Shown in pieces: positions 33,819-41,061 of a stretch of 64,000 nt of DNA. A model generated the notes under the pieces. The model was given only the letters and a program-made list of their open reading frames with translations, made no database searches and was not told the origin of the DNA. This DNA is from Bacillota bacterium. Its GTDB lineage: Bacteria; Bacillota; Sulfobacillia; JAJYWN01. The number at the start of each line of letters is the position of its first letter. Position 1 is the first letter of the stretch. The stretch is from NCBI GenBank assembly GCA_021791495.1, contig JAJYWN010000015.1:1-64000 (forward strand), read 5' to 3'. The translations under genes and the position numbers were made by a program.

Positions 33819-35084
33819 CTAACCTCCTGCGGCCACAGCTCCGCCCACATCCTGGCTGGCTCTTCCGCCGGCCTCTCGGTAGGACTGGGCCAGTAGTTCT
33901 ATGGGGTGCACCACCGGCACCGGATGCCCGGCCCGCTTTAGCTCGAACGAAATCTGCATCCGGCAGCTGGGGCAGCCCGTGGCCACCATAGCCGCACCGG
34001 TGGCGATGATGTTCGCCGCCTTCTTGGCCCCGATCTGCCTTGACAGTTCCCGGTGGGTCAGGGCGAAGGAACCACCGCCTCCACAGCACCGGTCGGCCTC
34101 TTTCATCTCTACCAAGGTAACGCCGGAGACCGCCCTGACCACCGCGCGTGGCTCGACCGTGGACCCCTGCCACCGGGAAAGGTGGCAAGGGTCATGGTAG
34201 GTGACGATGGTGGGTGGCGCGGGCGTGGTGCCTTCGGAAAGCGCGGCGGTCGTCACGAATCCTTGGGAGACCAGGAACTTGTGGATGTCCACGACCTTGG
34301 CGGCGAAAGCGCGGGCCTCGTCCGTGTCGAGGAGCTTCCCGTAGTCCCTCAGGGTCGAGCCGCAAGAAGCGCAATCGGTGATGATGTAGTCCGCCTGATG
34401 GCGGGAGAAGAAGGCGATGTTCTTGGCGGCCATCCGCCGCGCGGCCCGCAGGTCGCCATTGGCCCAGGCCGGCACTCCACAGCAGTTCTGTTCCGGGACG
34501 ACGACCCGGCAGCCGTGGTGCTCCAGCACTTCAATCGTGGCCATGCTGGTCTCCGGGAAGGCCAGGTTGTGGACGCAGCCGTAGAAATAGGCCACGCGCG
34601 GACCTGCCGCCCTGGCCGCCTTTGGGGCGGCGCCGCGGCGCGCCTCATCCCGCAGCTTTAGCATAGCGGTGAACGGGGCTTTCGCCAGGCGCGGGGCGTA
34701 CTCCGCCAGGTCGTCCGGCGCTCCCGGGAGCAGCCGAAAGGCCACCCGGTCCAATCCCAGACGCTGCACTGCCCGCCCCACCTTGCCAACCGTCCGTACC
34801 AGGCCTTTTCGCGGCAGAACGCCGCGGAAGATCGCCTTCCGTCCCAGTGACTGGCCCCACTTCTGGACCGCCAGGTCCCGCAGGTGAAGGGCGAACTCGG
34901 GCCCGTCCACCTTGTTCGGGCAGGCGTTCCAGCAAGCGCGGCAGAGCAGGCACATGTGCGCCAACTCCCCTACCCGCTTGCTGACGGTCAGTTCCCTGGC
35001 GGCGATGGCCGCTGTGAGCTGGACCTTGGCGCGCGCCGAGTTCGTTTCGTCCAGGGTCTCCGCATAGATGGGGCAATCTTTCAT
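33819..35084 (-). CDS. glcF: 2-hydroxyacid dehydrogenase Fe-S subunit (GlcF-like), 5' end uncertain
   Basis: A GlcF/LutA-type electron-transfer subunit of at least 421 residues. It has CLLCRACWNACP (second 4Fe-4S cluster) and two CCG domains (QNCCGVPAW; DRCCGGGGSF with GCPSC). The first cluster motif is split: ATG 35084 is the Met in CTRCGTCMKDCP, so starting there discards three of its cysteines. The frame stays open upstream for 22 codons to the glcD stop at 35151 but holds no ATG, GTG or TTG. A one-base indel after a GTG that overlaps the glcD stop would restore a normal start. It passes electrons from the flavin subunit to quinone or another carrier. Confidence 0.85.
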   Translation of the reverse strand: MKDCPIYAETLDETNSARAKVQLTAAIAARELTVSKRVGELAHMCLLCRACWNACPNKVDGPEFALHLRDLAVQKWGQSLGRKAIFRGVLPRKGLVRTVGKVGRAVQRLGLDRVAFRLLPGAPDDLAEYAPRLAKAPFTAMLKLRDEARRGAAPKAARAAGPRVAYFYGCVHNLAFPETSMATIEVLEHHGCRVVVPEQNCCGVPAWANGDLRAARRMAAKNIAFFSRHQADYIITDCASCGSTLRDYGKLLDTDEARAFAAKVVDIHKFLVSQGFVTTAALSEGTTPAPPTIVTYHDPCHLSRWQGSTVEPRAVVRAVSGVTLVEMKEADRCCGGGGSFALTHRELSRQIGAKKAANIIATGAAMVATGCPSCRMQISFELKRAGHPVPVVHPIELLAQSYREAGGRASQDVGGAVAAGG

Positions 35085-35150
35085 GCAGGTGCCGCACCGC
35101 GTGCACTCGATGAGTTTTTCAGGAAGCTCTTCCGGTCGGAACGTCTGGGA

Positions 35151-36662
35151 TCACTCCCCCGCTTTCGGGGTGCTGGTCGCCGCGTTCGCCGCTGCTGTTG
35201 CAGCTGTCGCTTCAGCCGCTCCGCCTCCGTGCGCGGCCTGCATGGGGTTACGCGCGTCCGGGAACATCTTGGCGGGGTTCAGCACGCCCTTGGGGTCCAC
35301 CGTGTTCTTGATGTCGCGCATGAGCTGGATGGCGCGGTCGCTGTACTCCAGCGGTAAGAAAGGTGACTTCATGTAGCCGACACCGTGCTCACCGGACAGA
35401 GTGCCTCCAAGCGCCACCGCATTCTTGAAGAAGAGTTCGATCCCGCGCCGCGCCCGCTCCCACTTGTCGGGGTCGCGGTGGTCGGTGAGGATGCCGGGGT
35501 GGAGGTTTCCGTCGCCGGCGTGCCCATAGACCACCACCGGCAGGCCGATCTCGCGTCCGACGTCCTTCAGCCGGACCACCAGTTCGGGGACTTTGGAGCG
35601 CGGTACGGTGACGTCCTCGGCCACCCGGATCGGGGCCAGCCGGGAGGTGGCAGGGTTCAAGACCTTGCGCGCGCGCCATAGGTCGGTTTGGCGGGCCGGG
35701 TCGTGGGCCGCCTGGACGTCGATGGCCCCGGCTTTCCGGCAGACGTCGGCGATCATGGCCGCCTGGCGCTCCATGCTTTCCTGGAAGCCGTCGACCTCGA
35801 TGACCAGCAGCGCCCCCGCCCCCACCGGCAACCCGAAGTGGCCGTAGTTCTCAGCCGCCTTGATGCAGATATCGTCCATAATCTCAAGGCTGGACGGCAG
35901 GATGCCCTCGGCGATGATGTCGGCCACCGCCTGGCCGCCGGCTCCCCAATCGTTGAAGACGGCCATCAGCACTACCTTGGCCTCGGGCTTGGGGATGAGC
36001 TTGATGGTGGCCTGCGTTACGACGCCAAGCATGCCTTCAGAGGAGCAGAACAGGCGGGTAAGGTCGAAACCGGTGACGTTTTTAATGGTCCGTCCGCCGA
36101 CGCGGATGACGTCGCCGTCCGGGAGGACGACTTCCAGGCCCAGAAGGTAGTCGCGAGTGGTGCCGTACTTCAGGCCGTGCGGGCCGGAGGAATTCTCGGC
36201 GATGTTCCCGCCCATGGTGCAGAAATCGGCGCTCTGGGGGTCGGGCGGATAGTAAAGGCCGCGTGCCTCCACGTAGCGGTGGAGCTGGCCGGTGACCACG
36301 CCGGGCTCGATGACGACCAGGCTGTCCTCTTTCCGCAGCTCCACGATGTGGTTCATGGGCTGGGTGGCCAGGACGACGCCGCCCGCCAAGGGTACCGATC
36401 CGCCCGACAGCCCGGTGCCGGCACCGCGCGGCGTGACCGGTACACCGTGTTTGTACGCCAGGCGCATCACCGCCGACACGTCCTTGGTGCTCATGGCCTT
36501 CACCACGACGTCGGGGCGAGACTGGTGGAAGGTCCCGTCGTACCCGTATAGGTAGCGGTCCTCGGGCTCCGCCAGCACCTGGGAGGCGGAAATGGCCCCC
36601 TGCAACTCCTTAACGAAGGCTGGGCTGATGGTTGGGCCCGCCGCCAGTCTAGTCTCGGCCAT
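35151..36662 (-). CDS. glcD: FAD-linked 2-hydroxyacid dehydrogenase (GlcD-like)
   Basis: A 503-residue FAD-binding type-4 oxidase: VTPRGAGTGLSGGSVPLAGG (PP-loop), FCTMGGNIAENSSGPHGLKYG, and in the C-terminal half VYGHAGDGNLHPGIL and GTLSGEHGVGYMK, characteristic of D-lactate/glycolate dehydrogenases. It oxidises a 2-hydroxyacid to the 2-oxoacid, passing electrons to the GlcF-like subunit encoded next. The start lies 3 bases after the stop of the LarA-like gene. The C-terminal tail is low-complexity (Ala/Thr rich). D-lactate is a plausible substrate but is not proven. Confidence 0.92.
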   Translation of the reverse strand: MAETRLAAGPTISPAFVKELQGAISASQVLAEPEDRYLYGYDGTFHQSRPDVVVKAMSTKDVSAVMRLAYKHGVPVTPRGAGTGLSGGSVPLAGGVVLATQPMNHIVELRKEDSLVVIEPGVVTGQLHRYVEARGLYYPPDPQSADFCTMGGNIAENSSGPHGLKYGTTRDYLLGLEVVLPDGDVIRVGGRTIKNVTGFDLTRLFCSSEGMLGVVTQATIKLIPKPEAKVVLMAVFNDWGAGGQAVADIIAEGILPSSLEIMDDICIKAAENYGHFGLPVGAGALLVIEVDGFQESMERQAAMIADVCRKAGAIDVQAAHDPARQTDLWRARKVLNPATSRLAPIRVAEDVTVPRSKVPELVVRLKDVGREIGLPVVVYGHAGDGNLHPGILTDHRDPDKWERARRGIELFFKNAVALGGTLSGEHGVGYMKSPFLPLEYSDRAIQLMRDIKNTVDPKGVLNPAKMFPDARNPMQAAHGGGAAEATAATAAANAATSTPKAGE

Positions 36663-36665
36663 GTC

Positions 36666-38060
36666 TCACCAAACCCTTTCCAGGTTGCCAGAAGCGTCAA
36701 AGGTCAAGGGCCGCGGGCCGCCGACCAGGGTGAACGCGGGGGTCGCCTCACCAGCCTCGCCTGCCTGGCCGGCTGCGTCGGCCTCACCGGCCGCACGACC
36801 GCGCGCAGGGCCACCGACGCTGGGCACACCCGCCGCCGCCCGCATGTCTGCCAAGACCGCCGCCGAAACCCAACAACGGTCGAGGTGCAAAGTGTTCGGG
36901 ATGTGCACGATGCGCGCGGCGGCGGGCGCCACCGCCCCCATGCTTCGAAAACCGGTCAGGATGGCCTCCCGGTCGGTGGCCATGGTCACCGGGATAGCAA
37001 TGCGCTGGAGGAACGTGCTGGCGATGCAGTTGGCGTAGGAGGCCGGGAGATCGATCTTATCCACCAGGCGGCGGGTAACGATGTCGGCCAAGGCGATGCC
37101 GGTGGCGTTGCCGTGGGATTCCTCGGACAGGTCCAGCACCACGATCTTACGGACCAGCGGCCGTTCGGGGTCGGGGACGTGGTCCAGGCGCATGCGCCCG
37201 ACGGTCTTGGTGTCCATGCCGGTGCCGCTATAGTTCTTCCCCATCTCATCCACGATAAGTAGGTCCACCAGGTCGACCGGCAGATGCGGCATCAAGCTGG
37301 TCGCCAGTTTCAGGAGACGGGCGTCCTCGGCGCGGAAAGCGGCGGCGATCGGGGGCACCCCCTTGACCAGCGCCGTCTCCTCATGGCCATTCTCGACGAT
37401 GGCGATGCCTCCCAGGATGGGCATTTTCGCCAGACTGACTTCAGCCATCTCGGGTAGGAGACGTGGCAGTTCGGATTGCCCGAGACTGTGGAAGAGGGTG
37501 GCGCCCTTCTCTTTCCCCAGGCCGACCACCAGCATCTTCAAGATGCCGCTCTCGTTCGGGGCCACGAAGCTGGTGTGCGGCTTGACCCGGTTCATGACGA
37601 TGATGCCGTCGGCGGCGGCCGCGGCGCGGTCGAAGAAGACCGGCTGCCCGCCGCGGCTGCGCCCCAGATCGATGGTGTCCGTCCCAGTCCCGGCGACGAT
37701 AGGGGCGCCCATGGTCTCTTCGGTCACGCCGAAACTCTCGAGGATGGCCAACTGGCCGGCGGTCGGCCCGCCACCGTGACTCCCCATGGCCGCCACCAGG
37801 AAGGGGTCCGCCCCGTGGGTGCGGACGTAGTCCACGACGGCGCGGAGCATGGCGGCGATGTCCGCGATGCCCCGGCTGCCGGCGGTGATGGCGATGCGGG
37901 GGCGAGCACCTGTGGAAGTACCCGGCCTAGCCGAAGCCATATCGCGCAGCCGCGTGCCGATCTCCAGAGCATCTAGCTCCCGTACCACGGCGGCAGCCGG
38001 GTCGCCCTCCCGGGGCCGGGGAAAGTGCTGTTCGATTAGGTACAGTTCGGGCAACTCCAC
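36666..38060 (-). CDS. LarA-like nickel-pincer-cofactor isomerase
   Basis: A 464-residue protein of the LarA/DUF2088 superfamily. The N-terminal domain has RIAITAGSRGIADIAAMLRA and VAAMGSHGGGPTAGQL; the centre has MNRVKPHTSFVAPNESGILK and GLGKEKGATLFH. These correspond to the cofactor- and substrate-binding histidines and lysine of lactate racemase. It is diverged from true LarA and looks like one of the uncharacterised isomerase subgroups, which racemise or epimerise 2-hydroxyacids. A low-complexity Ala/Gly/Glu insert lies near residues 415-440. The GTG start follows GGAGGTC. No larB, larC or larE is in the window, so cofactor would come from elsewhere. Confidence 0.82.
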   Translation of the reverse strand: MELPELYLIEQHFPRPREGDPAAAVVRELDALEIGTRLRDMASARPGTSTGARPRIAITAGSRGIADIAAMLRAVVDYVRTHGADPFLVAAMGSHGGGPTAGQLAILESFGVTEETMGAPIVAGTGTDTIDLGRSRGGQPVFFDRAAAAADGIIVMNRVKPHTSFVAPNESGILKMLVVGLGKEKGATLFHSLGQSELPRLLPEMAEVSLAKMPILGGIAIVENGHEETALVKGVPPIAAAFRAEDARLLKLATSLMPHLPVDLVDLLIVDEMGKNYSGTGMDTKTVGRMRLDHVPDPERPLVRKIVVLDLSEESHGNATGIALADIVTRRLVDKIDLPASYANCIASTFLQRIAIPVTMATDREAILTGFRSMGAVAPAAARIVHIPNTLHLDRCWVSAAVLADMRAAAGVPSVGGPARGRAAGEADAAGQAGEAGEATPAFTLVGGPRPLTFDASGNLERVW

Positions 38061-38078
38061 CGGGCCCGACCTCCTGGT

Positions 38079-39200
38079 CTAGTCCTCGTCCTGTCGGCCC
38101 GCCGCGACGATTGCGGCCACGGCCTCCTCGCGGCTGATCTTCCCAAGCTCGACCGCGCGCAGGAGTAGCTTCTTGGAGTACTGGGGTATCAACCGCGTCA
38201 GAGGAAGGCTGTATGGACAGCGGCTTTCGCACGTACCGCAGGCCTGGCACTCCAGACCCGCCAGGAAGTTCTTTATGTGACTCTCGTCCATGCGCAGCCA
38301 ACCGGCCCGTTTGAACCAGAACTCGGCCGAAGAGAGCCAGTTCACGGGGATATCGTTGGGGCAAGGGGCGCAGTAACCGCACCGGCGGCAGAAGACCGGC
38401 CCCAGCTCTTGTTTGGTCCGCTCCAGGAGCGCCAGTTCATCGGCAGTGGGGGCGCCGGAAAGGACGGCGTCCACATTCGCGCGGACTTCCTCCAGGCTCT
38501 TCACGCCCGGGATGATGACCGAGACATCTTGGCTGGCGCACCACTTCACAGAGGCCCGGGCCAACTCAGCGCTGTCGCCAAGCCCGCCGCCGGCCAGTGG
38601 TTTCATGACAATGATGCCCATGCCGCGGCGCCGCGCCTCGGCGTGGAGCTCGTCCGCCTGGCGTTCAATGTAGTTGAAGGGGAACTGAATGGTCTCGAAC
38701 TCCCCCGTCTTGATGGCCTTCAGGGCGATTTCCGGGCTGTGGCTGGTGATTCCGATGTGTCGCACCACGCCCCTGGCCTTCTGCTCCTTCACGAAGTCGA
38801 CGGGCCCGCCGGGAACGAAGATGGCCTCCAGGGCGTCTTCGGTGGCTACGTTATGGAACTGGTAGAGGTCAAGGTAATCGGTTCGGAGGTTCCCCAGGCT
38901 GGTGGCGAGGTCGCTTTCGACCTTGGCCCGTTCCCGTGAGACGGACTTGGTGGCGACGAACACCTTGTCGCGGACGCCCTCCAAGGCTCGGCCGACCCGT
39001 ACCTCACTATTCGTGTACGTGCGGGCGGTGTCGAAGAAGTTGATGCCGGCGGCGACGCACGCACGGATCACGGCGACGGCCTCGTCCTCCGATACCATCT
39101 GGATGGGGATGCCGCCGAAGCCGAGCTTGCTGATCTCCATGCCGGTCTGGCCGAGGACCGTTCTGGGAAGGTTGCTGCCGTTTGGCTGGGATGTTGTCAC
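38079..39200 (-). CDS. Aldo/keto reductase with C-terminal 4Fe-4S clusters
   Basis: A 373-residue protein. The N-terminal 270 residues form an aldo/keto reductase barrel with LGFGGIP, FFDTARTYTNSE (Asp and Tyr), VATKSV (Lys) and YQFHNV (His). The C-terminal part has CRRCGYCAPCP and CQACGTCESRCP, a two-cluster ferredoxin module. Such fusions probably couple carbonyl or hydroxyl chemistry to ferredoxin. The GTG start follows GGGAG. It is the first gene of the operon that continues with the LarA-like isomerase, glcD, glcF and korCDAB, so it may act on the same substrate series. Confidence 0.88.
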   Translation of the reverse strand: MTTSQPNGSNLPRTVLGQTGMEISKLGFGGIPIQMVSEDEAVAVIRACVAAGINFFDTARTYTNSEVRVGRALEGVRDKVFVATKSVSRERAKVESDLATSLGNLRTDYLDLYQFHNVATEDALEAIFVPGGPVDFVKEQKARGVVRHIGITSHSPEIALKAIKTGEFETIQFPFNYIERQADELHAEARRRGMGIIVMKPLAGGGLGDSAELARASVKWCASQDVSVIIPGVKSLEEVRANVDAVLSGAPTADELALLERTKQELGPVFCRRCGYCAPCPNDIPVNWLSSAEFWFKRAGWLRMDESHIKNFLAGLECQACGTCESRCPYSLPLTRLIPQYSKKLLLRAVELGKISREEAVAAIVAAGRQDED

Positions 39201-39495
39201 GTGATCGACTCCCGGAACATATGGATTTGGGTTGTCTGGAATTACAGACGGTGTAGGCTTTTCTTTCGCTTAGCGGGCAAATCCTGCTGAACGCTGGGCG
39301 GAAGGAATCTGAGGAATCGCCATTACTTTATGAACCGGAAATGGTGAGATTTGTCCGCCTGGTCGTAGAGGCGCGAAGTAAGAGCTCCCGTCATGAGGAG
39401 AGAGTTGGAGATGAACTGGCAAGTCAAGGAATCCGGTGTTAGAATTGCGTCAGCGAGAGTCGCTGAGGACGGAAGCGCGAATTATCGTAGTGGTG
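39201..39495. other. Intergenic region, probable promoter of the hydroxyacid operon
   Basis: About 295 bases upstream of the aldo/keto reductase gene. It contains GGCGGAAGGAATCTGAGGAATCG (39298 onward in part), a weak relative of the dispersed repeat. A 37-codon plus-strand frame at 39411 is not convincing. No clear operator or riboswitch was seen. Confidence 0.45.
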
Positions 39496-39735
39496 TCAAC
39501 GACTACCCTCATGGCTATCGCTAACCGAACGCAGCATTCTTAGGGAGTCCTTGAGCTTCCAGCCAGCCTCCTCCGCGCTTGTGGCGCCCCATGCAAATAA
39601 GTCCGACAGATCGGGAGAGTTGGGGTCGACCTTGACCGTCTTACGGCGCTGTACACGTCCACCAGATGGCTTGACAAGTGTACGGTTCAGGACTGCCACC
39701 TTCCCCACTTCCCTTCTGGGAGTTTCTTTCACCAT
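39496..39735 (-). CDS. Small protein of unknown function
   Basis: A 79-residue protein beginning MVKETPRREVGKVAVLNRTL, basic in its first half and acidic after VDPNSPDLSDLFAWG. There is no membrane segment or recognised motif. ATG 39735 has GGAGGTG 11 bases upstream; ATG 39759 (MSGGETIE) is the other candidate. It stands alone between two operons, just beyond the hairpin at 39847. Composition is ordinary for the window. Confidence 0.5.
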   Translation of the reverse strand: MVKETPRREVGKVAVLNRTLVKPSGGRVQRRKTVKVDPNSPDLSDLFAWGATSAEEAGWKLKDSLRMLRSVSDSHEGSR

Positions 39736-39846
39736 CTCTATCGTTTCACCTCCGCTCATGGGTAAGTTTTCCTGCCACCTAGGATATGCTGCTTCGGGCC
39801 GGCCAATCATGGGACATGCCTTCCGGGTTTCTCCTCGCCAACGAAT

Positions 39847-39881
39847 ACTTGACCCGTACCCTCGTCGGGCACGGGTCAAGT
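39847..39881 (-). terminator. Strong hairpin downstream of the acyl-CoA synthetase operon
   Basis: ACTTGACCCGT and its exact complement form an 11-bp stem; an inner CCC/GGG pairs across a 5-base loop. It lies about 50 bases beyond the stop of the DRTGG gene on the minus strand and probably ends that operon. The following bases (ATTCG) are only weakly U-rich. Confidence 0.6.
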
Positions 39882-39933
39882 CTTGTCAAGACCGGTATCT
39901 GGAGGGCCTGGCAATGAACCTTCGTGAAGAGGA

Positions 39934-40992
39934 CTACTCCCTCGTCAGCCTGGACAGAATCCCCTTCCAATCGCAGTTCGCGTCCAGGTTCTCCGTGGCC
40001 AGCTGGATACCGCGCTCGTCGTTGGGCCGGATCCGCCTTGACACCTCGCGCAGCTTCTCGATGGTGGTGTAGGTGTCGTAGTGGACGAGGATGATGGGCA
40101 CGCCGCGCTCGGCCGCCCGCGCGATGACCTTGACGTGCGGGTAGAGGCCGCCCGTGAGGATCACCACCGACGCCCCCGTCTCGATGGCCGCCAAGGCCAG
40201 GTCGGCGCGGTCTCCGCCGGTGATGAGGGCCTTGTTCGTGGCGCGCCGCAGGTAGCTGATGGCGCTCTCCAAGGTCATGGCCCCGATGAACACGTCCTCG
40301 ATGATGAGGTCCATGTGGTCCTCGCCCACCAGGACCTCGCCGCCCAAAGCGTCGTAGAACTCCTGCACGGTGGGGGCGGAGATCTCCACCATCTTCGGCA
40401 GCACGCCCATGACGCTGTAACCTTTGGCGTCGAGGATGGGCTTGTAGACGCCCCGCACTTCCTCCAGAAGCGTGCGCGGCACGTTATTGAAGACGACGCC
40501 GATGACCTCGGTCCCCTTGCCCTTGGCGTAGTCACAGTAAGACAGGGTCGTGTCAAGGGAGAAGTCGTTCTCCACCTTATTCACCATCAAGGTGGCGGCG
40601 TCGACTTCCTCGGCAATGGAGGCCGCGTCGAGCCCCAATGACGCCATGAGATGGGGGGACGTGGTCGACTCGATAATGACCAGGTCGGCGCCGGCGGCGA
40701 TCTTCTTATGGGCCTCGACGATGGCCTTCATATTCTCGCCCGTGCCGCGGTACTTGGTCAGGAAGTGCGGGCTGGTGCGCAGGATGACCATCTCGTCCAT
40801 GGACTGCGACATCCCGAGGACGGTCTTCATAAGGACCGCGTCATCGTCGTCTTTTCCTTCCGGGCCGCCCCCCGCCCCCACGGGCTTGAAATAGGCCACC
40901 TTATAGCCGCGCTCTTGGAACTTCTTCGCCAAACCGAGGCACACGGCGGTCTTGCCGCTGCCCAGGGTTCCCATGACGTATAGGCTACGCAC
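39934..40992 (-). CDS. P-loop/DRTGG-domain protein (phosphotransacetylase N-terminal-like)
   Basis: A 352-residue protein. Residues 1-210 are a dethiobiotin-synthetase-like P-loop domain (GTLGSGKTAVCLGLAKKF, VIIESTTSPHLMASLGLD). The rest includes a DRTGG domain (AMTLESAISYLRRATNKALI, TGGDRADLALAAIETGASVV). The same pair forms the N-terminal regulatory part of long phosphotransacetylases. GTG 40992 is chosen because GGGGAGGGG lies 7 bases upstream; the TTG at 41013 sits before that site. It follows the acyl-CoA synthetase gene on the same strand, a common pairing, and may regulate that enzyme. Confidence 0.85.
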   Translation of the reverse strand: MRSLYVMGTLGSGKTAVCLGLAKKFQERGYKVAYFKPVGAGGGPEGKDDDDAVLMKTVLGMSQSMDEMVILRTSPHFLTKYRGTGENMKAIVEAHKKIAAGADLVIIESTTSPHLMASLGLDAASIAEEVDAATLMVNKVENDFSLDTTLSYCDYAKGKGTEVIGVVFNNVPRTLLEEVRGVYKPILDAKGYSVMGVLPKMVEISAPTVQEFYDALGGEVLVGEDHMDLIIEDVFIGAMTLESAISYLRRATNKALITGGDRADLALAAIETGASVVILTGGLYPHVKVIARAAERGVPIILVHYDTYTTIEKLREVSRRIRPNDERGIQLATENLDANCDWKGILSRLTRE

Positions 40993-41061
40993 TTTCGGAC
41001 CCCTCCCCGGCAAAGTCTTTTTGTCTTCAGAGTCTGGAATCCCAGGTCTCCGCGCTAAGTC

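Noticed and set aside
35151-35153. Selenocysteine at the TGA between glcD and glcF
   Set aside because: glcD ends at its normal family length, the position has no catalytic role and no SECIS-like hairpin was apparent.
39411-39524. 37-codon plus-strand frame with GGAGAG upstream
   Set aside because: It has no recognisable product and runs into the 3' end of the opposite small gene; evidence is too thin.
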